Source: Silvimonas amylolytica (lineage in GTDB: Bacteria > Pseudomonadota > Gammaproteobacteria > Burkholderiales > Chitinibacteraceae). From it: a DNA stretch of 64,000 bases. Where the stretch lies: assembly GCF_014645555.1 (NCBI RefSeq), contig NZ_BMLY01000004.1:385226-449225 (forward strand), written 5' to 3'. Position numbers and translations under genes: made by a program. Every line of letters starts with the position of its first letter. Position 1 is the stretch's first letter. Below are positions 46,412 to 54,838 of the stretch, piece by piece. The notes below the pieces were generated by a model. That model did not search any database. It saw nothing but the letters and a program-made list of their open reading frames with translations, and was not told where the DNA came from.

Positions 46412-46782
46412 GCGCTGCGCATGGCTGACTACTTTGAGGGCCCTGCGCTGGACCGCGATTTGCACATTGTGGTGAGCGGCAATGGCACGCTGGATGCAGA
46501 CGCCGTGCTGTTGCGCCGGGCACGGTTTCGGCAAAAGATGCGGTGCTGGCCGTCGAAAACCACGGTCCGACCATCCCTCTGGCGCTGCAGTCCCGTCTGT
46601 TTGACCGCTTTTTCCGCGGCGACACTGCCCGCACCGAGTCCGGGCAATCCAGCGGTCTGGGTCTATCCATTGTGCATACCATCATGACGCTTCACCGGGG
46701 TGAATGCCGCGTGATCAGCGCGGACAGCATCACCCGGTTTGAACTGGTGTTCCCGCTGGATGGGGCTGCTGCCAACGGTTAA
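46412..46782 (+). pseudogene. Remnant of a heavy-metal sensor histidine kinase (CusS/CopS-like)
   Basis: Two pieces in different frames. The first (about 46412-46522) reads MADYFEGPALDRDL then TLDADAVLLRRA, as in the dimerisation/N-box region of CusS-type kinases. The second (from about 46516) reads PGTVSAKDAVLAVENHGPTIP, then LFDRFFRGDTAR, SGLGLSIVHTI and FELVFPLDG, the ATP-binding C-terminus with its G boxes. The NLLSNA N-box between them is missing, so there is a deletion with frame change, and no N-terminal sensor or membrane part is present. It is a decayed gene. Confidence 0.75.
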
Positions 46783-46791
46783 CCCGTCTGG

Positions 46792-47250
46792 TTACAGATC
46801 GCGTGTACGCGGAATAATCACGGCCTGGCCATGCAAGTGGCCATCCGTATCAAGCAATTGCCACAACGTGGCTTCTTCAATCATGAAGCGCTGGCCAGAT
46901 TGCATGATACGCACACCGCTATAACCGGCTTCGTAACCGACTTGCTGTACCCGCTCCAGAAACCGCCGGCGTGCCTCGCGGTTTGGCGCCTCGGCGGACA
47001 GACGGGAGGGCAATCGGATCAGTTCATCCCAGCTATAGCCAAAGCGGCGTTGCGCGGCTTTGTTGCCGTAGATGAAGATTGGGTCCTGCTCGGTATTGTG
47101 AGCCAGCACTGCAAACGGGGCCATCTCATACAACCACCTGGCGGCATCTGCATTCGGTACAGAAGGCGGTACGAGCGGCCGGTTCAACAAGCGGGCATAG
47201 CTGTCGGCAAGCAATTTATAAAAAGCCGGATCACAAGAGAGCGGGATCAT
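46792..47250 (-). CDS. MEKHLA domain protein
   Basis: A 152-residue PAS-like cytosolic protein of the MEKHLA family: PFAVLAHNTEQDPIFIYGNKAAQRRFGY, WDELIRLPSRLSAEAPNREAR, then GYSGVRIMQSGQRFMIEEATLWQLLD. The family has an unknown role, possibly sensing. The ATG at 47250 gives the usual family length; the frame extends upstream but with unlike basic sequence. Its end lies 10 bp from the kinase remnant on the other strand. Confidence 0.85.
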   Translation of the reverse strand: MIPLSCDPAFYKLLADSYARLLNRPLVPPSVPNADAARWLYEMAPFAVLAHNTEQDPIFIYGNKAAQRRFGYSWDELIRLPSRLSAEAPNREARRRFLERVQQVGYEAGYSGVRIMQSGQRFMIEEATLWQLLDTDGHLHGQAVIIPRTRDL

Positions 47251-47590
47251 CCTGAGGCGGGGGAGAGAGCGTAGAAGCGCATACGATACCGCATCGGCCG
47301 GCGCGACAGGGCGGCAGGTATTCAATCGCGGAACCCAAGGTGGTTGATCTTGCCCCGGATGACACTTTTTTGAACCCTGAAAAAGGCGACGCAAGCGATG
47401 GGTTTTTGAAGGCGACACCGGACCGCTTCTGGCCGATCGCCGTTTAGATCAAGCTGGCCTGAAGCGCCGCTTTATCTGATATCTAGGACCTATACCCCGG
47501 GGCCTGCCGAGAGAGGCATTCGAGTCTGTATCCGCCGTGATCGGGCAAGTCAAAAAGAACAGGATGCGGTTTATCCGTGGATGCCAGTGT
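47251..47590. other. 340-bp gap without a gene
   Basis: Between the MEKHLA gene and the MFS gene. It probably holds the MEKHLA promoter. No repeat, RNA or convincing terminator is visible. Confidence 0.5.
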
Positions 47591-48958
47591 CTATACCGAC
47601 TGTTTTTTATGACGCAGGGTACTGGCACAACCCGCCACCAAGGCCAGGAGGGCCGCCATGAAAAAGATCATCGAAGATTGCTGTTGAAAGGCGCGGCCAA
47701 AGACCATGGCGACGGTCACTGCCCCAAAGGACTGTCCCAGCAGCCTGCCCATGGACTGCAATCCAGATGCCCCACCGCTTCTGGCAGGCGGGGCGCTTCC
47801 CATAATGACCCGGTTGTTGGGTGACTGAAATAACCCGAAGCCCAGGCCACAAATCCCCAGTCGCCAACTGAGGTCGAAGAGTGTGGGGGCCGGCCCGAGC
47901 ATGCAGAGCGCGGCCAGCCCTAGCCCCAGGGTAATTAATCCGGCACCACTGATCAGACTTGGCGGTAGCCGATCGGAAAGGCGGCCGGCAGTGGGTGCAA
48001 TCAGCGCGGTCATCAGTGGCCAGGCGGTCATGAGCAAACCAGTTTGCGTTTCCGTCTTCCCCAGCGTGCGCTGCAGATAAAACGATAGCCCGATTGACGC
48101 CATGGTCTGTGCCGCGAAGGAACAGATTGAGGTCACCATGGAAAGCGAAAACACGGGCTTGCGTAATAGATCAATGGGCAACATGGGCACGGCCTGGCGT
48201 CTTTCGCGACGAACGAGAAGCACGCCGAAAACCAGTGCCGCCACAACCATCAAGATACCTCTTTGCTGGCTGTCTGCTTCGCCCACCGCCGCCAGTCCTG
48301 CAATCAACAAGCCGAAAGTCAGCGCGTTGAACAGTGCACTGAGTAGATCAAGCCGCTTGGGCGTGGCGGGGGTCAGTGGCAGCGTGCGGGCACCAATCAA
48401 CAGGGCCAGTAGTCCCAACGGGCCGTTTACCAAAAACAGCCATTGCCAATGTGCAATGGCAAGAATGGCCGCCGCGACGCTGGGGCCCGCAGCTGAAGCG
48501 GTGGCCACCACCAAAGAGGCATACCCCACACCGACGCCCAGTTGGGCTCTGGGATAGATAAACCGCACCAGAGCGATATTCACGCTCATGATTCCGGCCG
48601 CGCCAAGCCCCTGCACAATGCGCGCGAGCGTGAGCGCCAGCAATGAATGGGCCGATGCACAAGCCAGCGATGCCAGCGTGAACACCACAAGGCCACCCCA
48701 GTACACCCGCTTGTAACCCAGGATATCGCCCAGCGTGGCAAAGGGTAACAACGACACGGTAATGGCTAATTGGTATGCATTGATCACCCACACCGAACGC
48801 GCTGCAGAAATAGACAGGTCATGCCCGATCACCGGCAAGGCGACATTGACGATGGAGGTATCCAGGACGGCCATGGTGGTCGCGATGGCAATCGCAAGAA
48901 AAGCGAGAAGGCGCTGAGGTTGGGGCAAGCCGTCGGACATGTTTTGAGTTGCGCTCAA
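47591..48958 (-). CDS. MFS drug efflux transporter, DHA2 type (EmrB/QacA-like)
   Basis: A 455-residue inner-membrane transporter with about 14 hydrophobic segments. MAVLDTSIVNVALPVI near the start is the DHA2 motif D1, GDILGYKRVYWGG is motif A, and LARIVQGLGAAGIM is motif B. It probably exports toxic organics by proton antiport. No membrane-fusion partner gene is adjacent, so it likely acts in the inner membrane alone. Confidence 0.92.
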   Translation of the reverse strand: MSATQNMSDGLPQPQRLLAFLAIAIATTMAVLDTSIVNVALPVIGHDLSISAARSVWVINAYQLAITVSLLPFATLGDILGYKRVYWGGLVVFTLASLACASAHSLLALTLARIVQGLGAAGIMSVNIALVRFIYPRAQLGVGVGYASLVVATASAAGPSVAAAILAIAHWQWLFLVNGPLGLLALLIGARTLPLTPATPKRLDLLSALFNALTFGLLIAGLAAVGEADSQQRGILMVVAALVFGVLLVRRERRQAVPMLPIDLLRKPVFSLSMVTSICSFAAQTMASIGLSFYLQRTLGKTETQTGLLMTAWPLMTALIAPTAGRLSDRLPPSLISGAGLITLGLGLAALCMLGPAPTLFDLSWRLGICGLGFGLFQSPNNRVIMGSAPPARSGGASGLQSMGRLLGQSFGAVTVAMVFGRAFQQQSSMIFFMAALLALVAGCASTLRHKKQSV

Positions 48959-49248
48959 GAAATTCTCCGATCATAGCGGATGCCCAAGAGACAGGAAGTG
49001 CCGGCTGGAGATGCTGCCATCACCGGGGGTGAGTCCCTGTTTGAGGTGGTTGGTAGCAACAACGCAAAGCTTGCAGGTTCGGTTTTGCCAAAGCCGAGGC
49101 ACAAAACATGCACGCAAGGTCAGCTTTATATGTGCGGATCAAGATCGGCCGCCAGGAATCGCAGCAGACGAAGAGGTTTATTGTCGAAACCGGGGAGGGG
49201 CCAGGCAGACAAAGTAGCAGGCGTTGAGAAAGCGGCCAATTGCGATGT
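48959..49248. other. 290-bp gap without a gene
   Basis: Between the MFS gene and the NmrA-like gene (both minus). It presumably contains the MFS promoter. No clear motif, repeat or RNA seen. Confidence 0.5.
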
Positions 49249-49893
49249 CTAACGCACAGAACCTTTGCTGGTAACGAGCAGTTTCTGGCCTATTGTCGTG
49301 TCGTCTCTTGCCACATCGAGCATGACGCGCGCCAGGTTGGCGCGTGAAATCATGGGTAGCCCAGAGACTTTCTGTACCCGCGCCATCGGTCGAACCTCTA
49401 TCACATCTGCCGGCGGGCCGTTGGTCAAGCCGACGGGATAGAGTCCGGTCCATTGCAGCCCGGAGTCAGGAAGCAGTGCTTCCGAAAGCGCCTTGTCCCG
49501 ATACACCGTTGGCACCCATGTTCTGTAAACTATGCGGGCGATCAACCCTGCCGTGCGCGCAGTCTCGCCCACGCCATAGGCTGACACCAGCACTAACCGC
49601 AGAACACCGGTCTGCTTCATTGCCTGAATAATCAGCGGCAAGCCTGACTGCATCAAATCAACGGGCTTTTTCTTGCGCGTGCCCAGGCAGACCAGGACTG
49701 CATCCGTGCCACTGATGGCGGCCTTCAGAACGGCAGCGTCGGTTAACTGGCCCGCCATCACCTGAAGCCCCGGCCTGGCTGTGATCGCTTGCGCATTGCG
49801 CACATAAGCCACAACCTGATCGCCTTGCGCCAGCGCTTGTTCGACGACCTGGCGGCCCGTTGCGCCGGTGGCGCCCAATACCACGATTTTCAT
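49249..49893 (-). CDS. NAD(P)-binding SDR/NmrA-like protein
   Basis: A 214-residue cytosolic Rossmann protein starting MKIVVLGATGATGRQVVEQAL (GxxGxxG), with AVLVCLGTRKK, RLVLVSAYGVGET and a C-terminal ISRANLARVMLDV helix typical of atypical short-chain dehydrogenases (NmrA/BVR-B-like). The substrate is unknown; many relatives reduce quinones or sense redox state. The ATG at 49893 gives the canonical N-terminus. A perfect inverted repeat lies 42-64 bp upstream. Confidence 0.88.
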   Translation of the reverse strand: MKIVVLGATGATGRQVVEQALAQGDQVVAYVRNAQAITARPGLQVMAGQLTDAAVLKAAISGTDAVLVCLGTRKKKPVDLMQSGLPLIIQAMKQTGVLRLVLVSAYGVGETARTAGLIARIVYRTWVPTVYRDKALSEALLPDSGLQWTGLYPVGLTNGPPADVIEVRPMARVQKVSGLPMISRANLARVMLDVARDDTTIGQKLLVTSKGSVR

Positions 49894-49934
49894 GCGCTTC
49901 TTGTTCCGGTACGTGAGGTAGATAACGTTTGCAA

Positions 49935-49957
49935 GTACGCTGAATAACCCAGCGTAC
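49935..49957. promoter_or_regulatory. Candidate operator (8-bp perfect inverted repeat)
   Basis: GTACGCTG-AATAACC-CAGCGTAC between the NmrA-like gene and the divergent zinc-ribbon gene. The symmetry and position fit a dimeric repressor such as HxlR, MarR or TetR type. No such regulator is encoded next to it. Confidence 0.6.
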
Positions 49958-50045
49958 ATTGTGAGATCGGGCCTGCCCAACCAATGCGGCAGCCATATTA
50001 ACGGGCCGGCAACTGACCCCTCAAATCTTTCAAAGAGTACTCACC

Positions 50046-50279
50046 ATGACTGCTAAAAGTATTAAAGCGAAATACAACGAACAAAATTTTAAACTCCGCC
50101 AGCGCGGGATCAAGCTGGTCCCGTACAAGGCGCCTTGCTGTGGCGCAACGCTCGAAGGCCAACTGGCTGGCCTGGGTGAAGAATGGGAGGCCGTCTCCAC
50201 TTGTCCGGAATGCGGCGAGCTGTACATGAAGTACACCTCACACACCCAAATTACCGCAGATACGCTGGCGACCAGATAA
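50046..50279 (+). CDS. Small zinc-ribbon-like protein
   Basis: A 77-residue cytosolic protein with two cysteine knuckles, PCCGATL and TCPECGELY, about 22 residues apart, plausibly a zinc ribbon. The N-terminus (MTAKSIKAKYNEQNFKLRQRG) is basic. Function unknown. It is divergent from the NmrA-like gene and shares its control region. Confidence 0.65.
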   Translation: MTAKSIKAKYNEQNFKLRQRGIKLVPYKAPCCGATLEGQLAGLGEEWEAVSTCPECGELYMKYTSHTQITADTLATR

Positions 50280-50703
50280 CCCTGGAGCCCCGGATTCCGG
50301 CTATCCGGGAGCGGCATGCAGGATGTGATCAGCTTGCTTTCAACGCGCGCTCAAAGTTTGAGTGTGGGTGCCCTGCTGAGGGCGGGCTCTGTTGCATTGA
50401 CGCGGTGAGGTGAAGGGCAACTGTTCGGCCAAAGCGTTCTGTTACCCCATTTGTCCTGAAAGCCTGCTCAGAGTCACATGCCGGCCATGTCTCTGTTGCC
50501 GGCACCGAACGTCAACTTTCTTCCCCTTTGGAGCGCGTAGGGGCGTGTTACCATCTGCGCCGTGCCGTTTTTATTGCTTTGCAGCATGCGGCAGCGCAGC
50601 AGCATTGCCATGATGCGGCCAACGTTGGCCACTTTTCTGTCGTGTTCCCGCCTTGTCGCCGGTCGCGGCGTAACCTGTTTTCTGCAGCCGCACGGCGCTT
50701 CCC
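50280..50703. other. 424-bp gap without a gene
   Basis: No convincing coding frame, repeat or RNA. The composition rises in GC toward the ABC-F gene (from about 50540), so a transfer boundary may lie here. Confidence 0.45.
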
Positions 50704-52371
50704 ATGATCATTCTGAAAAACGTGGCCTTGCGCCGCGGCACCAAAGTCCTGCTCGACAACGCGTCCGTGACGCTCAATCCCGGTGAGAAAGTCGGCCTGG
50801 TCGGCCGCAACGGCGCTGGCAAATCCTCGCTGTTCGCGGTGCTGAACGGCACGCTGCACGAAGACGGCGGCGATGTGTCGATCCCGTCGCAGTGGCGCAT
50901 GTCGCAGGTGGCGCAGGACATGCCGGAAACGGCGCAGACGGCGACCGAGTTTGTGGTCGAAGGCGATACCACCCTGCTCGCCGCGCAGCGGGAGGTGACC
51001 GAGGCCGAGGCCGGCGAAGACTACATGCGCATGGCGCACGCCTATACCGCGCTCAACGATGCCGGAGCCCACGACGCGCCGGCACGGGCGCAGGCGCTGA
51101 TTCTCGGCTTGGGTTTCAGCGTCGACGAGCTGCAGCAGCCGGTGAACAGCTTTTCCGGTGGCTGGCGCATGCGGCTGCAACTGGCGCGTGCGCTGATGTG
51201 TCCGTCCGACCTGCTGCTGCTGGACGAGCCGACCAACCACCTGGATCTGGACGCGCTGGTATGGCTGGAAGCGTGGTTGAAGCAGTACGCCGGCACCATG
51301 GTAGTGATCAGCCATGACCGCGAATTTCTCGATGCCGTCACCAATGTGACGCTGCACGTCGACAATGCCAAGCTGGTGCGCTACGGCGGCAATTACAGCA
51401 AGTTCGAGGACATGCGTGCCGAACAGCTGGTCCTGCAGCAAGCGGCACTGGCCAAGCAGCAGGAAAAAATGGCGCACCTGCAAAAGTTCATTGATCGCTT
51501 CAAGGCCAAGGCCAGCAAGGCGAAGCAGGCGCAGAGCCGTGTCAAGGCGCTGGAGCGGATGGAGAAGATCGCGCCGGTGCTGGCCGATGCCGATTTCCAG
51601 TTCGAATTCAAAGAGCCGCAGAGCCTGCCGAACTCGATGCTGTCGATGACCGGCGCGGTGTTCGGCTATCCGGCGCCGGAGGGCGCGCCGGAAGACACGC
51701 CGCCGACGGTGATCGTGCGCAACGTGAACCGCACCGTGCTGGCCGGGCAGCGTATCGGCATTCTCGGTGCCAACGGCCAGGGCAAGTCGACGCTGGTGAA
51801 AACCGTGGCCGAGGCGCTGCAGGCGGTCGGTGGCGAGATCATTCGCGGCAAGGGGCTCAATATCGGCTACTTCTCGCAGCAGGAGCTGGACGTGCTGCGG
51901 CCGGAGGACGATCCGCTGCAGCACATGTTCCGCCTGGTGCGCGACACCCCGGCGGCGATGCGGCCGTCGGCCAACGATTGCCGCGAGCAGGGGCTGCGCA
52001 ATTTCCTCGGCACCTTCAACTTCAGCGGCGACATGGTGAAGCAGGCGGTCGGCAGCATGAGCGGCGGCGAGAAGGCGCGGCTGGTGCTGTGCATGATCGT
52101 GTGGCAGCGGCCGAATCTGCTGCTGCTGGATGAACCGACCAACCATCTGGACCTCGCCACCCGCGAGGCGCTGAGCGTGGCGCTGAACGAGTTCGAAGGC
52201 TCGGTGATGCTGGTCAGCCACGACCGGGCGTTGCTTCGCGCGGTGTGCGACGAATTCTGGATGGTGTCGCGTGGCGGGGTCAGCGATTTCGCGGGTGATC
52301 TGGACGATTACCAGGTCTACCTGCTGGAAGAGGCCAAGCGCCGGCGAGAAGAGGCGGCCGGCAAACGTTAA
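50704..52371 (+). CDS. ABC-F family ATPase (YheS-like)
   Basis: A 555-residue soluble protein with two ABC domains and no membrane part. Domain 1 has GRNGAGKSS, FSGGWRMRL and LLLLDEPTNHLDLDA; the linker (about 235-305) is a charged helical P-site tRNA interaction motif; domain 2 has GANGQGKST, MSGGEKARL and LLLLDEPTNHLDL. ABC-F proteins act on the ribosome. Codon use and GC content are clearly higher than in the neighbours, which suggests recent acquisition or replacement from a GC-richer relative. Confidence 0.94.
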   Translation: MIILKNVALRRGTKVLLDNASVTLNPGEKVGLVGRNGAGKSSLFAVLNGTLHEDGGDVSIPSQWRMSQVAQDMPETAQTATEFVVEGDTTLLAAQREVTEAEAGEDYMRMAHAYTALNDAGAHDAPARAQALILGLGFSVDELQQPVNSFSGGWRMRLQLARALMCPSDLLLLDEPTNHLDLDALVWLEAWLKQYAGTMVVISHDREFLDAVTNVTLHVDNAKLVRYGGNYSKFEDMRAEQLVLQQAALAKQQEKMAHLQKFIDRFKAKASKAKQAQSRVKALERMEKIAPVLADADFQFEFKEPQSLPNSMLSMTGAVFGYPAPEGAPEDTPPTVIVRNVNRTVLAGQRIGILGANGQGKSTLVKTVAEALQAVGGEIIRGKGLNIGYFSQQELDVLRPEDDPLQHMFRLVRDTPAAMRPSANDCREQGLRNFLGTFNFSGDMVKQAVGSMSGGEKARLVLCMIVWQRPNLLLLDEPTNHLDLATREALSVALNEFEGSVMLVSHDRALLRAVCDEFWMVSRGGVSDFAGDLDDYQVYLLEEAKRRREEAAGKR

Positions 52372-52638
52372 GCCGGCCCGTCTACGCGTTACCACCTTGC
52401 GGCCAATCATGAGCAGGATTGCCTGCAGGCGCCGGGGCTGTCCAGCTGCCCCGCCGTGCTAGACACGCGAGATTTTCAGTGGGTTGTTCAAAGGTCAGAA
52501 GCGGACATTCGGCTGCCTGCGACAAATGTCTGCTTCCGAACATAAACCACAGCAATTGAAGTATTGGCTTGCCAGGAATAGAGCCAGGTATTCGCTTATG
52601 CAGGGATCCCGTCGGCGGAATGACTTTGGTCGCCATAC

Positions 52639-52668
52639 AAAAAGCCACCCCGGAAGGTGGCTTTTTTT
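52639..52668. terminator. Bidirectional terminator after the beta-propeller gene
   Basis: AAAAAGCCACC-CCGGAA-GGTGGCTTTTTTT, 44 bp beyond the minus-strand propeller stop. It may also end transcripts from the ABC-F side. Confidence 0.9.
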
Positions 52669-52711
52669 GAATCGGCATCAAGCGCACGTAGCGGAGCGCG
52701 ATCCGGATTGC

Positions 52712-54082
52712 TCAATGCGTCGCCGCGTACACCGTCGCAATGGAAAAGGGGCCGTGCCCCGCGCCGACCGACGGTGCAGACATGGGGATGAGCGCGCCAT
52801 CGCTCCCAGTGGTGTATTGCGAGACGGTGTTGCTACTGATATTGACCACATAGGCATACTTGCCCGAGGGGTCAAACCGGAGGTTGGCTGGATTTTGTCC
52901 CGCGCCGACGGTTGGGGTACTCAGGGGTGCGAGAGATCCGTCGCCGGCAATGGCGTATTGAGAGATACCGCCGCCGCCATAATTTACCGCATAGGCATGC
53001 TTGCCCGAGGCATCGACGACAATGCCATACGGCGAAGAACCGGCAGCAACAGTTGGGGTTGCCATGGGGACCAGTAGGCCACCACTGCCGATAGTGAATT
53101 GAGAGATGGTGTTGTTCTGAAGGTTCGTCGCATAGGCAAACTTACCCGAAGGATCAATCGCCAATGCATAGGGAGTCCCTACGTTGACAGTTGCCACAGA
53201 TGTGAGCGCTCCGCCACTGCCGATGGCGTATTGCATGACCGTATTACCATCGTAATTCACCACGTACGCGTATTTGCCCGAGGGATCGACGGCGACGCCA
53301 AAAGGAGTGAGGCCAGCGGTGACCGACGTGGGAGTCATGGGCGCGAGTGATCCATTACTCCCGATGGTGAATTGCGAAACCGCCATCCCAACAGAGTTCG
53401 CCACATAGGCATACTTGCCCGATGGATCAATAGTGATGGAATAGGGATAACTGCCTGCACTGACGGTCGAGGGGGACATGGGTGAGAGCGCCCCATCGCT
53501 ACCGATGTTGTATTGCGAGACGGTATTTGCGTGGAGGTTCGCCACATACGCATGCTGGCCCGAAGGGTCTACCGTAACGGAATACGGCATAGCTCCGGTC
53601 GGCACTGTCGGCACGGACATGGGCGTGAGTGATCCGTCGCTACCAATGATGTATTGCGAAACCGTATCGTCATCGCTGTTCGCCACATAGGCATAAGAGA
53701 CGCGCGTGCAAGTCACACTGATGCCCGTTATGTCGCTTGCGGCGACCGTACCGGCGCCGCTGACAACAGCGCACGCCTGTCCCTTCGGCTGAGTGCCCAC
53801 CGTCACTGTATAGCCGCTACCCGACGTCACGCCGGTTGCAAAGAGGAAGGTGCCATTCGTGCTGACAGGCAGCGCGTCGCCGCCGTTGTTCAGCAACGTG
53901 ACCTGTGTACCCGCAACCAAGCCTGAGACCGTGCCGCCGACTTTATAGCTGGCAGCGCCTGGTGCCGGCGTCGCGTTGACTGCGGGCGTCGGAGTTGGAG
54001 TCGCGGAATCGTGAGAGTCGCCCCCGCATGCGGTCAGTGCCAAGGCAACAAGGGTGGGCAAAAGACGCAAAACAGAATTCAT
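52712..54082 (-). CDS. Beta-propeller (YVTN-type) lipoprotein
   Basis: A 456-residue lipoprotein: the signal peptide ends LTAC (lipobox, Cys19), then GGDSHDSATPTPTP, a low-complexity linker. After a small beta domain (about 45-125), at least six repeats of about 46 residues follow, each reading roughly DPSGKYAYVANxxxNTVSQYTIGSDGSLxPM, as in the YVTN/lactonase propeller family. It is anchored in the outer or inner membrane facing the periplasm or outside. Binding or enzyme function cannot be told. The start gives a proper signal peptide. Confidence 0.9.
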   Translation of the reverse strand: MNSVLRLLPTLVALALTACGGDSHDSATPTPTPAVNATPAPGAASYKVGGTVSGLVAGTQVTLLNNGGDALPVSTNGTFLFATGVTSGSGYTVTVGTQPKGQACAVVSGAGTVAASDITGISVTCTRVSYAYVANSDDDTVSQYIIGSDGSLTPMSVPTVPTGAMPYSVTVDPSGQHAYVANLHANTVSQYNIGSDGALSPMSPSTVSAGSYPYSITIDPSGKYAYVANSVGMAVSQFTIGSNGSLAPMTPTSVTAGLTPFGVAVDPSGKYAYVVNYDGNTVMQYAIGSGGALTSVATVNVGTPYALAIDPSGKFAYATNLQNNTISQFTIGSGGLLVPMATPTVAAGSSPYGIVVDASGKHAYAVNYGGGGISQYAIAGDGSLAPLSTPTVGAGQNPANLRFDPSGKYAYVVNISSNTVSQYTTGSDGALIPMSAPSVGAGHGPFSIATVYAATH

Positions 54083-54799
54083 TTTTTTCTCAGGGTTGGT
54101 GCGATGGGGCGCGATTCTAGCCACTCCCAAAACCCCCCGCATCTCATGAGAATCAGTGTGTTGCATATTTCTTGAAAGGCCAAGCCGTTTACAGCTTTCG
54201 GTCAGCAACGCACCACGATTCTGTCAACCGTGATAGCGACCACGGCGAACGCAGATTTATTCGGGCTGAACGACTGGCAGTTTAGGGGTGGTAGCAGACA
54301 TCTCGGAGGTTTGGTCTGAACTTCCGCTTTGGCCGACGAGCTGCCCATAGGTGGCCGGGCCTGGCGGCACCGGCCAAAGCGGACGCTTGCTCGCTCCCTT
54401 GCAAACGGCTGACCCTGCGGAGTGAAGCAGACTTCATTGTTGCCGCAAAAACGGGCCTGTTCAGTTTGAGATAACAAGCCGGGCTGCAATGGCCAACACC
54501 CGAATCCATGGGCCGTGGGCGCTGCTACCGGCAATGGTCGCGGTTCTCATTGCATCCGTTGCCGGTGACGGCGAAGCCCCGATGCATAATCCTGTGCTGC
54601 GCTATGGTCACCTGCAATTTCGGTGGTCAGGGAGGCAACACCTCGTTCACAAACCCAGGATACAGCCCATAGATCCGGGCGATTCTGTTTAGCGACGACG
54701 ACAACATTGACGAGGCAGTCATGGGTGACCGAATCGCTGACAGCCAGGCATTCAAAGCATTTTCTCATTACGAACCTCCGCATTCGTGCGTGTATGGGG
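54083..54799. other. About 720-bp gap without a confident gene
   Basis: Between the lipoprotein and autotransporter genes. Short frames here lack ribosome-binding sites and recognisable domains. The left 100 bp should contain the lipoprotein promoter. I see no RNA gene. Confidence 0.45.
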
Positions 54800-54831
54800 C
54801 ATCACGGCGGCCCAATAGAGCCACCGTGATG
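54800..54831 (-). terminator. Hairpin after the autotransporter gene
   Basis: CATCACGG ... CCGTGATG (54800-54807, 54824-54831), extended by a GGC/GCC block, 8 bp past the stop. There is no T-run, so it may stabilise the mRNA 3' end or terminate weakly. Confidence 0.5.
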
Positions 54832-54838
54832 TCGAGCG

